From Perlabentimonas gracilis (lineage in GTDB: Bacteria; Bacteroidota; Bacteroidia; Bacteroidales; Tenuifilaceae): DNA of 41,300 nt. The DNA lies in the NCBI RefSeq assembly GCF_011174675.1, contig NZ_JAANIG010000036.1:1-41300 (forward strand), in the 5' to 3' direction. The position numbers and the translations under genes were made by a program. Positions 1-6,961 of the stretch are shown here, piece after piece (the first letter of the stretch is position 1; each line of letters begins with the position of its first letter). The notes below the pieces were generated by a model. The model was not told where the DNA came from. It did no database searches and was given only the letters and a program-made list of their open reading frames with translations.

Positions 1-110
1 GAACCTTCGGTATAACAGTCACCATCGGTCGTTTGTCCGTTGGTAAAAATAAATAATAAAATTGTAAAAAAAATGCTTGGTTATTTAGGGTTAAAACATA
101 TACTATTGAT

Positions 111-383
111 TTGCTGCTCGAAGGTCGTCCTCCAAGAGACCTTTACGACAAGGAAAATTTTGATAAAAGTAGTGAGCATGTTACAGCCATTAAACTTTTC
201 AAGGGTAAGAAGAACCCTCGCATCTATTGCCAGCAATACACCGATGGCTGCACTAAAGTATTTGTAGTCATTGCAGCTGAACTTCTTGAAAAAAAGAAGT
301 CGGAAGGCCTTACAAATAAAGAGAAAGCAATTATTAATAGGGTAGCATCATACCAATATACATTAGTCGATGAAACCAAATGA
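111..383 (+). CDS. RelE/HigB-like toxin of a toxin-antitoxin-chaperone module; 5' end doubtful
   Basis: About 90 residues from a TTG codon, the first usable start in this frame. The stretch KNPRIYCQQY followed by VFVVIAAELLEKKK and a C-terminal helix ending in a Tyr-rich strand fits the RelE/ParE/HigB ribonuclease-type fold. Such toxins cut mRNA on the ribosome. The reading frame continues upstream without ATG or GTG as RVKTYTIDLL, which looks like the missing first strand. An ATG at 73-75 lies one frame off. Either a frameshift has separated start from body, or a TTG or rarer start is used. The gene overlaps the antitoxin by 14 bases, as expected for a co-translated pair. Family is inferred from motif shape and gene order, not from a database match. 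Confidence 0.6.
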   Translation: MLLEGRPPRDLYDKENFDKSSEHVTAIKLFKGKKNPRIYCQQYTDGCTKVFVVIAAELLEKKKSEGLTNKEKAIINRVASYQYTLVDETK

Positions 384-801
384 AATTAAAACCAAGTTCG
401 ACGAACTCTTCAATTCAATAACCCCCGAGGAGCAGATTGAACACGAAGCCCAGCTACTTGCATTTAGATTTCTCAGCATTATCGATGCTGAAATGGAAGC
501 ACAAAATATTAGCAAAAAGGCTTTAGCTGAAAGAGTTGGCACTTCACAGTCATTTATTACTCAACTTTTCCGAGGCGACAGGAAACCCAACTGGACAATC
601 CTCGCAAAAATGCAAAAGGCGTTAGGTCTGCAATTTACGGTCTCAACACATGATGAAATGGAGCGATGGGTTATAGAAGCAATTTCTCAGGCTCATAAAG
701 TTTGGATTAAGGAGGGCTGCTATAGTATAAATGAAAGTAGGAAACTAATAGGCAACTTTGAAGTTACCTCAAATCCTAATGATTATCCGTTAGCATCATG
801 A
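370..801 (+). CDS. HTH (XRE) antitoxin with long C-terminal tail, HigA-like
   Basis: 143 residues. An N-terminal segment of about 35 residues is followed by a helix-turn-helix of the XRE/Cro type, roughly residues 40-95: SKKALAERVGTSQSFITQLF, then a recognition helix region RGDRKPNWTILAKMQKALG. The last 45 residues lie outside the DNA-binding domain and contain several exposed aromatic residues (W and Y in VWIKEGCY). In tripartite TAC systems the antitoxin carries such a tail, the chaperone-addiction region, which makes it unstable unless a SecB-like chaperone binds it. Start ATG lies inside the toxin gene; the stop overlaps the next ATG (ATGA). It probably also represses the operon. Confidence 0.82.
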   Translation: MKPNEIKTKFDELFNSITPEEQIEHEAQLLAFRFLSIIDAEMEAQNISKKALAERVGTSQSFITQLFRGDRKPNWTILAKMQKALGLQFTVSTHDEMERWVIEAISQAHKVWIKEGCYSINESRKLIGNFEVTSNPNDYPLAS

Positions 802-1244
802 GAGCAAAACAATCGCCCCTTAAGCTGGCTGTTTTTCACCTAGTGAAAAACACCTTTGAGTTTATTGTTCCCAAGGAAGACGAAGTAGTGCCACAGGTTC
901 TATTCGAATCTTACCCTATTGACATCGACTTTGTTCATCAATCACTCTCCAATTCCACAACCCAATTACAGGTATTTGTCGAAATAAAAATAAATAGCTC
1001 CAAAAAGAAATCGGGGTACTGCCTTACAGCCGAAGGTATGGGTGTTTTCCAGCTGGACGATAAGAATATCGAAAAGGAAGTTGCCTACAATCTCCGAATA
1101 TTCTCGTCGCTTAACATGATGATCAATAACCTACGAAACATCATTGCCCAGCAAACTGCCTATGCCCCTATGGGCGTATATTTAATGCCACCAATAGATA
1201 TAAAGGATTTATTGGAAAAGAAGTGGAAGAAAGCCAGTAAGTAA
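798..1244 (+). CDS. SecB-like chaperone of a TAC module
   Basis: 148 residues. Several segments line up with the SecB fold from memory of E. coli SecB. A paired beta strand QLQVFVEIKINS is followed by a strand ending in GMGVFQL, matching the SecB region with its conserved G-x-F. The helix segment LNMMINNLRNIIAQQT and YLMPPIDIKDLL correspond to the SecB end (ARECI...LAPVNFDALF). SecB proteins hold unfolded clients; in TAC systems a dedicated SecB paralogue protects the antitoxin. Its four-base ATGA overlap with the antitoxin gene shows translational coupling and supports the TAC reading. A general export SecB is the alternative, but that gene is not normally attached to an XRE antitoxin. Confidence 0.72.
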   Translation: MRAKQSPLKLAVFHLVKNTFEFIVPKEDEVVPQVLFESYPIDIDFVHQSLSNSTTQLQVFVEIKINSSKKKSGYCLTAEGMGVFQLDDKNIEKEVAYNLRIFSSLNMMINNLRNIIAQQTAYAPMGVYLMPPIDIKDLLEKKWKKASK

Positions 1245-1300
1245 AAGATTTAACTTGCCTTTGTCAGGAAAGGTTCTACTTATGGTGTACACAGCCATAC

Positions 1301-1335
1301 AAAAAAAGAAACCGGGCCTCCTCAGACCCGGTTTC
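1301..1335 (-). terminator. Intrinsic terminator of the candidate small RNA
   Basis: A perfect 9-bp stem (1308-1316 with 1327-1335, GAAACCGGG) and a 10-nt loop. Seven A residues at 1301-1307 become the U-run on the minus strand. Confidence 0.8.
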
Positions 1336-1510
1336 ACACCCTAAAAAATTAACCTAAAAGCAACTAACCTGAAACCAACTATAAACCCTAAAAATCAGGT
1401 TGTGTTACACTATGAAAAACGAAAAAAACTGCTTTTTGTTTCGAGAGACTTGGTAAAACTCCGATGATTTGCATCACCATCCTTCCCTTCATCCTCTCTT
1501 CGTTTTATCG
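1301..1510 (-). ncRNA. Candidate orphan antisense small RNA, about 200 nt
   Basis: A minus-strand unit bounded by a consensus -7 box at 1517-1524 and a strong hairpin plus T-run ending at 1301. It holds no recognisable protein; the only minus-strand frame is 34 codons (1388-1492). Read on the plus strand, the same DNA looks like the start of a SusC-type receptor gene: an AACCTAAA-rich leader, ATG at 1412 giving MKNEKNCFLF, then in the +1 frame ERLGKTPMICITILPFIL, a signal-peptide-like segment. Known Bacteroides antisense RNAs of the DonS type lie opposite susC starts. This copy stands alone with no receptor gene downstream. A small protein or a decayed susC 5' end are the alternatives. Confidence 0.5.
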
Positions 1511-1516
1511 TCACTG

Positions 1517-1524
1517 CAAAGATA
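1517..1524 (-). promoter_or_regulatory. -7 promoter box TATCTTTG
   Basis: The minus strand reads TATCTTTGCA, an exact TAnnTTTG Bacteroidota -7 element, just past the stop of the gene at 1533. A clear -33 TTG was not found. It would start a transcript near 1510. Confidence 0.6.
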
Positions 1525-1532
1525 AGACGGAT

Positions 1533-2129
1533 TTACCTATTTACATATTTTGCTAACGTAAAAAAACGGTGATTTAGAACACCTTTGGTTAATGGTGGGA
1601 GGTTCAGCAGGGTTTGGCGAATTGTATTAACCTCTTCAATACAGGATTGTTCACAAACAATTCCATTCTGCATAAGGTATGCTATTAGCGTTTTAAGGGT
1701 TGTTGCCCTTACTCTTAGGCAGCTAGGCGAGTATCTTGCTGGATGAATATGTATGTACCTTTCCTTAAATCGTCCTAAACGCAATACCCATACCGATGAA
1801 TCGGAAAGAGTCAACATTCTGTATCCCTGGGCAGACCCCAAAACCCAATCATTGTATAGACCTTTTGTGCTAACACCTAGCCTAAGAACCTCATCAACAA
1901 TTTGGGTTGCAATGCAAATGGGGGTAAGCTTGCCATAGTACAAATCAATTACTGATCCTCCTATTTCTTGGCATTGCCTAGCTAAACTACCGGGAGGACA
2001 TTCTCCGGCAAGGGAACGGCAAGCATAAGAAATGAACCCAAGGTGATGTTTCCACCCCGAAAAAGCAATGGGTTTGGGTAGTTGCGGATCAAATGAACTA
2101 TACATCAAAATCTGCATAAAGCAAAACAT
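1533..2129 (-). CDS. Hypothetical protein, about 190-200 residues
   Basis: Not recognised. The frame is open from 2153, but a good -7 box (TATATTTG, 2151-2158) overlaps that first ATG, so transcription would begin after it. In-frame ATGs at 2129, 2117 and 2105 are better candidates; the protein from 2105 begins MYSSFDPQLPKPIAFSGWKH. The sequence is soluble-looking, with no signal peptide or membrane segment, and has a basic middle region (RLGRFKERYIHIHPARYSP) followed by a helical C-terminus. Coding status is supported by frame length, its own promoter and terminators on either side of its neighbours. No function is proposed. Confidence 0.6.
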   Translation of the reverse strand: MFCFMQILMYSSFDPQLPKPIAFSGWKHHLGFISYACRSLAGECPPGSLARQCQEIGGSVIDLYYGKLTPICIATQIVDEVLRLGVSTKGLYNDWVLGSAQGYRMLTLSDSSVWVLRLGRFKERYIHIHPARYSPSCLRVRATTLKTLIAYLMQNGIVCEQSCIEEVNTIRQTLLNLPPLTKGVLNHRFFTLAKYVNR

Positions 2130-2150
2130 GCATGATGGGGGTTTCGAGAA

Positions 2151-2182
2151 CAAATATAAAAAAAGGGTCGATCCTTTTTCAA
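2151..2182 (-). promoter_or_regulatory. Promoter of the hypothetical gene
   Basis: -7 box TATATTTG (2151-2158, minus) and a -33 TTG (2180-2182) with 21 bases between them, which fits Bacteroidota sigma-ABfr spacing. It overlaps the preceding terminator hairpin. Confidence 0.55.
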
Positions 2183-2192
2183 GAATCGACCC
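2158..2192 (-). terminator. Intrinsic terminator after the RRM gene
   Basis: An 8-bp stem GGGTCGAT (2165-2172 with 2185-2192). The A-rich stretch before 2165 gives the minus-strand T-run. It lies about 125 bases past the RRM stop codon. Confidence 0.7.
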
Positions 2193-2317
2193 CTATGCTG
2201 ATGCGTTGTTATTTACACAACGTCTATTGGGAACTAAGGAACACGTTCAATTACTAACGTTTTTAAAATCTACTCGTAGATCTTATTAGACACAAAAAAC
2301 CGGGAACAAAAACAATA

Positions 2318-2683
2318 CTAGTACTCAGACCTACGGTCGTTGCTTCTTCCGCCACCGCGGTTAAAGCCACCCTTGTTGTAGCCACCGCCACCTCTTTGGT
2401 TTCCACCTCTGAAGCCGCCGCCGTTGCCACCCCTGGACTCTGTCCTTTCCTGAGCTTGGTTTACTACGATAGTACGACCATCAACCTCGGCACCATCAAG
2501 TTCTTCGATAGCTTTTTTGGCTTGCTCATCATCGGGCATTTCTACAAACCCAAAACCTTTACTTCTTCCGGAGAATTTGTCGGTAATAATTCTGGCTGCC
2601 GAAACCTCGCCGTACTCTTCAAAAAATTCCTTTAGCTCTGACTCTTGTAGTCTGAAAGGAAGACTTCCACAAAAAATGTTCAT
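2318..2683 (-). CDS. RRM-domain RNA-binding protein with Gly-rich tail
   Basis: 121 residues. The RNA recognition motif spans about 1-80, with RNP2 (NIFCGSL) at the N-terminus and RNP1 (KGFGFVEM) near residue 43. The last 35 residues are a Gly/Arg/Asn-rich tail (RGGGGYNKGGFNRGGG) typical of single-RRM proteins of cyanobacteria and Bacteroidota, which bind single-stranded RNA and are often cold-induced or bind AU-rich sites. The protein is cytoplasmic. It is monocistronic, with its own promoter at 2723-2749 and terminator at 2158-2192. Bacteroidota lack a typical Hfq in many lineages, and RRM proteins are candidate global RNA chaperones there; that role is inference. Confidence 0.93.
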   Translation of the reverse strand: MNIFCGSLPFRLQESELKEFFEEYGEVSAARIITDKFSGRSKGFGFVEMPDDEQAKKAIEELDGAEVDGRTIVVNQAQERTESRGGNGGGFRGGNQRGGGGYNKGGFNRGGGRSNDRRSEY

Positions 2684-2722
2684 CTGGTAACAATTAAAAT
2701 TAAGTAGTTAAAAATACGCTGG

Positions 2723-2749
2723 CAAAAGTACGCTTTATTTTAATAGCAA
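2723..2749 (-). promoter_or_regulatory. Promoter of the RRM gene
   Basis: -7 box TACTTTTG (2723-2730, minus strand) and a -33 TTG (2747-2749), 16 bases apart. The expected transcript start is near 2716, giving a leader of about 30 nt. Confidence 0.6.
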
Positions 2750-2808
2750 ATGATATTTAAAAATTTATTTTGATAAACATCGTCATTTTTTACATATGGC
2801 TATATCAC

Positions 2809-2841
2809 AAAAAAAGCCCTGGCCAAAAACATAGCCAGAGC
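2809..2841 (-). terminator. Terminator of the aldehyde dehydrogenase operon
   Basis: An 8-bp stem with one mismatch (2816-2823 with 2834-2841) and a 10-nt loop. Seven A residues (2809-2815) give the minus-strand T-run, 30 bases after the ALDH7 stop codon. Confidence 0.75.
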
Positions 2842-2872
2842 CTTTCCAAACACGAAAGCAAAAAAAGTTATT

Positions 2873-4408
2873 TTAAAATCCGAAGTGAATTCCTTGAGCC
2901 AGAGGTAGGTTGTTGCTGTAGTTGATGGTATTGGTTTGCCTACGCATGTACTGCTTCCAGGCATCGGAACCCGATTCGCGGCCACCACCAGTATCCTTTT
3001 CACCACCAAAAGCACCACCAATCTCAGCCCCCGATGTACCAATGTTTACATTGGCTATGCCACAATCGGAACCTCCCTCGGAAAGGAATAGCTCCGATTC
3101 CCTTAGGTTCTGTGTAAATAATGATGATGACAAGCCTTGGGGAACGCCATTATTCATGGCAATGGCCTCCTCAATGGTTTTATACTTCATTATGTATAGA
3201 ATTGGGGCAAAGGTCTCCTCCTGAACAATATGGTAGTGGTTTTGAGCCTCAACCAAAGCAGGAACAACATAGTTGCCTGAGGCATACTTCTCGCCCGATA
3301 GCACCTCACCTCCAAAAAGGATTTTCCCTCCCTCCTTTTGTACTGCCCCAATGGCGTATGAGTAGAGCTTAACCGATGCCGAATCGATTAGCGGTCCGAC
3401 CAGCGTACCCTTTTCGAGCGGATTGCCAATATGCTCACTTACGCTTCTATATGCTGTTTTTAGCTTATCTACAACCGCATCGTATATGCTCTCATGTACA
3501 ATCAACCTTCGGGTTGAAGTGCAACGCTGGCCAGCAGTGCCAACCGCCCCAAACACAACCGATTTGATGGCCATCTCAAGGTTAGCACTTTCGGCAATTA
3601 TCACTGCGTTGTTACCACCCAACTCAAGAATAGATCGGCCTAACCGTTCTCCAATAATCGCACCTAACCTCTTGCCAACAGCTGTTGATCCCGTAATTGA
3701 GAATAATGGGATTCTCCTATCGGCAACAAAGTTATCGCCCAGCACCGACGATTTTGCAATAACCAGGTTGAACACCCCCTCGGGCACATTACACTCCTTG
3801 AGCACATCGTGAATTATCTTTTGGGTGGCAATGGCTGTAAGCGGAGTTTTTGAACTAGGCTTCCAAACCACCACATCGCCAGCTATGGCTGCAATCATAC
3901 TATTCCAAGCCCATACCGCCACAGGAAAGTTAAACGAAGTGATTAGCCCAACAATACCTAGTGGTTGATACTGATCGTACATCCTATGTTCACTCCTTTC
4001 GGAGTGCATGGTAAACCCATTGAGCAAGCGCGACTGGCCCACGGCAAAATCGCATATATCTATCATCTCCTGTACTTCGCCTAAACCTTCCTCATAAATT
4101 TTGCCCATTTCGAGGGTAACCAAATAAGCAAGATCCTCCTTGTTCCTACGTAAGGCATCGCCTATTAGTCTAACAACCTCACCCCGTTTGGGTGCGGGCA
4201 CTTTACGCCATACCTTAAAAGCCTCCTGGGCCTTTGCCATCACCGCTTCGTAATCGTCGATGCTAGCATTCTGCACCTTTGCAATGGGCTTATTATCTAT
4301 TGGGGAGTACGATGTTGACTCATCGCCATTGGGTACTTGCCAAATGGTACCAGTTGAAACACCACTGTTTACACTCTCAATTCCCAATCTGTTTAATGCT
4401 TCATTCAT
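2873..4408 (-). CDS. ALDH7-family dehydrogenase, aminoadipate-semialdehyde type
   Basis: 511 residues, a full-length NAD-dependent aldehyde dehydrogenase. The catalytic Cys is C296 in GQRCTSTRR; the general base is E262 in LELGGNN; the cofactor region includes [12 protein letters not shown] and WKPSSKTPL. The GQRCTSTRR and ELGGNNA context and the overall length match ALDH7A1/AmaB, which oxidises L-2-aminoadipate semialdehyde (in equilibrium with piperideine-6-carboxylate) to aminoadipate in lysine breakdown. A betaine-aldehyde or other semialdehyde substrate cannot be excluded. It lies 46 bases after pruA on the same strand and is followed by a terminator, so the two are probably co-transcribed. 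Cytoplasmic. Confidence 0.92.
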   Translation of the reverse strand: MNEALNRLGIESVNSGVSTGTIWQVPNGDESTSYSPIDNKPIAKVQNASIDDYEAVMAKAQEAFKVWRKVPAPKRGEVVRLIGDALRRNKEDLAYLVTLEMGKIYEEGLGEVQEMIDICDFAVGQSRLLNGFTMHSERSEHRMYDQYQPLGIVGLITSFNFPVAVWAWNSMIAAIAGDVVVWKPSSKTPLTAIATQKIIHDVLKECNVPEGVFNLVIAKSSVLGDNFVADRRIPLFSITGSTAVGKRLGAIIGERLGRSILELGGNNAVIIAESANLEMAIKSVVFGAVGTAGQRCTSTRRLIVHESIYDAVVDKLKTAYRSVSEHIGNPLEKGTLVGPLIDSASVKLYSYAIGAVQKEGGKILFGGEVLSGEKYASGNYVVPALVEAQNHYHIVQEETFAPILYIMKYKTIEEAIAMNNGVPQGLSSSLFTQNLRESELFLSEGGSDCGIANVNIGTSGAEIGGAFGGEKDTGGGRESGSDAWKQYMRRQTNTINYSNNLPLAQGIHFGF

Positions 4409-4454
4409 AGTTGGTCAATTACTATTAATTTATGTTGATTTTTATTCCGATTTA

Positions 4455-6083
4455 CTACTCCATCATGTAAGGATACCTGTAATCGGTGGGGCTTACAAAG
4501 GTTTCCTTAATAGTTCGGGGGCTTACCCATCGAACCAGATTAAATTCACCACCTGCCTTATCGTTGGTACCCGATGCACGCGAACCGCCAAATGGCTGAA
4601 GTCCAACAATTGCTCCCGTTGGCTTATCGTTAAAGTAGAAGTTCCCTGCAGCGTAGCGGAACTTGTCGCAAAGCGATGCAAGGGCCACCCTATCCTTTCC
4701 GAAAATTGCACCCGTAAGGCCGTAAGGCGAAGTTGTATCGCACAACTCAATCGCCCTATCTAAATCCTTATCTTCATATACAAAAACGGTTAGCACAGGC
4801 CCAAAAATCTCCTCCTCCATCGACTTAAACCTTGGGTTAGTGGTCTCAATAATAGTTGGACGAATAAAATATCCAACGCTATCGTCGTAGGTTCCACCAG
4901 CTATAATATTGGCTTCAGATGATGATTTTGCATAATCGATATAACTAACAATATTCGTGTACGATTTGTTGTCGATTACCGCGTTCATGAAGTTTTTATG
5001 ATCCATCACATCACCCATCTTAATGTCCTCGGCCATTTCAACCAGCAACTTCTTAATGCTAGGCCAAAGCGACTTGGGTACATACATACGCGACGATGCG
5101 GAGCACTTCTGACCTTGATACTCGAACGAGCCCCTAACGGCATTTACAGCCACCTCATAGGCATCGGCCGATGGATGTACGAAGATAAAATCCTTGCCTC
5201 CGGTCTCACCCACTAGTCTTGGGTACGACTTGTAGTTGGGTAGATTCTGCGAAACTGTACCCCAAAGGTGATTGAATGTACCGTTTGATCCAGTAAAGTG
5301 TATGCCTGCCAGATCTTTCGATTGCAACACCTCATTCCCAATTACAGGACCACTCCCTGGTACAAAATTGATTACCCCAGCGGGTAAGCCAGCCTCCATA
5401 AAAATCTTCATCAGGTAGTAGTTCGATAGGATTGCTGTGGTTGCGGGTTTCCAAACAGTTGTATTCCCCATCATAACAGGAGCCATATTCAAGTTCGAGG
5501 CTATGGATGTAAAGTTGAATGGGCTAACTGCAAAAACAAACCCTTCGAGTGCCCTAAATTCCATCCTATTGAGCTGGCTAAAAGCCGATTTTGGCTGTAT
5601 TTGGTAGATGCGGCTAGCAAACGATGCGTTGTATTTCAAAAAATCGATGGTTTCGCAAACAGCATCAATCTCCGATTGAAAGATATTCTTGCTCTGTCCA
5701 AGCATAGTTGATGCACTTAGCAGCGCACGATATTTTGTAGCCATTAGCTCTGCTGCTTTTAGCAGTATGGATGCCCTAACGGTCCACGCCAAGTTCGACC
5801 ACACTTTATGTGCATTCATTGCACTGTCAATAGCCAACTTCACCTCTTTCTCAGTGGCCATATGGTATTTTGCTAGAACTACCGAGTGGTTATGCGGCAT
5901 CACAACGTTCTGTGTAACTCCAGTATAAATCTCTTTCCCATTAATAATCAGGGGTATCTCAACCTCCTCTGTGGCTTGCCTTTTTAACTCATTATCGAGG
6001 GCAACACGCTCGGCACTACCTTTCAAGTAATCGTATATTCTCTCGTTTTCTGGTAGTTGAAAATTGTACACTGCATTATTCAT
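4455..6083 (-). CDS. pruA: L-glutamate gamma-semialdehyde (1-pyrroline-5-carboxylate) dehydrogenase
   Basis: 542 residues, the length of the stand-alone ALDH4A1-type enzyme. The catalytic Cys is C327 in QGQKCSASSRMY; the base is E293 in VGETGGKDF. The C-terminal block FGGSRASGTNDKAGG is typical of P5C dehydrogenases. It oxidises glutamate semialdehyde to glutamate with NAD, the last step of proline and arginine/ornithine breakdown. No proline dehydrogenase or ornithine aminotransferase is in the window, so the substrate must come from elsewhere in the genome. It is the first gene of a two-gene minus-strand operon with an ALDH7 enzyme. Confidence 0.96.
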   Translation of the reverse strand: MNNAVYNFQLPENERIYDYLKGSAERVALDNELKRQATEEVEIPLIINGKEIYTGVTQNVVMPHNHSVVLAKYHMATEKEVKLAIDSAMNAHKVWSNLAWTVRASILLKAAELMATKYRALLSASTMLGQSKNIFQSEIDAVCETIDFLKYNASFASRIYQIQPKSAFSQLNRMEFRALEGFVFAVSPFNFTSIASNLNMAPVMMGNTTVWKPATTAILSNYYLMKIFMEAGLPAGVINFVPGSGPVIGNEVLQSKDLAGIHFTGSNGTFNHLWGTVSQNLPNYKSYPRLVGETGGKDFIFVHPSADAYEVAVNAVRGSFEYQGQKCSASSRMYVPKSLWPSIKKLLVEMAEDIKMGDVMDHKNFMNAVIDNKSYTNIVSYIDYAKSSSEANIIAGGTYDDSVGYFIRPTIIETTNPRFKSMEEEIFGPVLTVFVYEDKDLDRAIELCDTTSPYGLTGAIFGKDRVALASLCDKFRYAAGNFYFNDKPTGAIVGLQPFGGSRASGTNDKAGGEFNLVRWVSPRTIKETFVSPTDYRYPYMME

Positions 6084-6475
6084 GGCTCATTTTATTTTTC
6101 GTTATGTTTTTTTATGCATATCGACTGCAAACTAATATATTTGTACTTAATAAAAAAATGAGTTTTAGCATACTTTTTTACAGCTAGGCTACACTCCCCT
6201 ATATTCTAGGCTTTTCGTATAATACGTTTATTTATTTTTTGTATAAATAAGAAGTTGTATGACACAAATCATATTATTTATTGTGCTCCATAGCATATTA
6301 TTGACATGATAAAAACAGAAGGGGCATAAAGCAATTTACACATAACACACAGTTGAAAAACACATTAGAAACTAATTGTCATATATCTCTTCAAAACGAT
6401 ATTTTAAAGTTTAGAATCAATAAAAATTTGTATCGCTATAAAATAATCTATCATTAACAAAAAACCCTAATCGCT
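6084..6475. other. AT-rich divergent intergenic region, pruA / hydC
   Basis: 392 bases separating two divergent operons. No open frame worth calling. A plus-strand TATATTTG (6136-6143) matches the -7 consensus but lies 330 bases before hydC. On the minus strand CAAACTAA (6128-6135) is one base off a -7 box for pruA. Several T- and A-runs and small inverted repeats are present. No convincing Rex- or FNR-type operator was seen. Confidence 0.5.
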
Positions 6476-6943
6476 ATGGATGTAATTAAAGAAAAGGTTA
6501 AAGCGCTAGTTCAAAAGCATGGGAAGGCAAGGGAAAACCTGCTGCCTGTATTGCAAGGTGTTGCGGAAAGCGAGCACTACGTAAGCGAACACGCAATGAA
6601 GCTTATTGCCGAAGAGATGGAGCTTTCGTCGGCCGACGTGTACGGAACCGCCACGTTTTACAGCTTCATGGACACCACCCCCAAAGGTAAGTATGTGATT
6701 AGAGTATGCCGAACAATTTCGTGCTATATGAAGGGTAAAAACCAAATACTGCTTGCTTTGGAGGAGGCTCTGAAGATAAAGATGGGCGAAACCACCCCCG
6801 ATAAAAAGTTTACCCTTATGGAGACCAATTGCATTGGCTGGTGTCACAAGGCTCCGGCAATGCTTATAAACGACGATGTTCATACAGAACTAACCGTTGA
6901 AAAGGTGCATAAGATTATTACGGAATACAAACAGCAAGATTAA
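6476..6943 (+). CDS. hydC: NuoE-like [2Fe-2S] subunit of NADH-linked [FeFe]-hydrogenase, set 1
   Basis: 155 residues, the normal size of the NuoE/HydC thioredoxin-like ferredoxin. The four [2Fe-2S] ligands are visible as C-x4-C (CRTISC) and C-x3-C (CIGWC), 35-40 residues apart. The N-terminal helical part carries LLPVLQGVAESEHYVSE and the VYGTATFYSFM motif. It passes electrons between the FMN subunit and the catalytic subunit. It is the first gene of a three-gene operon, 18 bases before hydB. Compared with the second HydC in this window (11854-12336) it is clearly a diverged paralogue, not a recent copy. Confidence 0.93.
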   Translation: MDVIKEKVKALVQKHGKARENLLPVLQGVAESEHYVSEHAMKLIAEEMELSSADVYGTATFYSFMDTTPKGKYVIRVCRTISCYMKGKNQILLALEEALKIKMGETTPDKKFTLMETNCIGWCHKAPAMLINDDVHTELTVEKVHKIITEYKQQD

Positions 6944-6961
6944 CCTAAACTGGAACTCGCC

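Noticed and set aside
40-267. Plus-strand frame beginning with TTG at 40
   Set aside because: It overlaps the toxin gene in another frame and ends mid-way; its residues look random. Only its ATG at 73 is of interest as a lost toxin start.
1388-1492. 34-codon minus-strand frame in the small-RNA unit
   Set aside because: Not called as a gene because it mirrors the SusC-like coding on the other strand; an RNA explains the promoter and terminator as well. It could still be translated.
6084-6475. Rex or FNR operator upstream of hydC
   Set aside because: TTGT-N5-ACAA near 6253 is too short and imperfect to call a site for either regulator.
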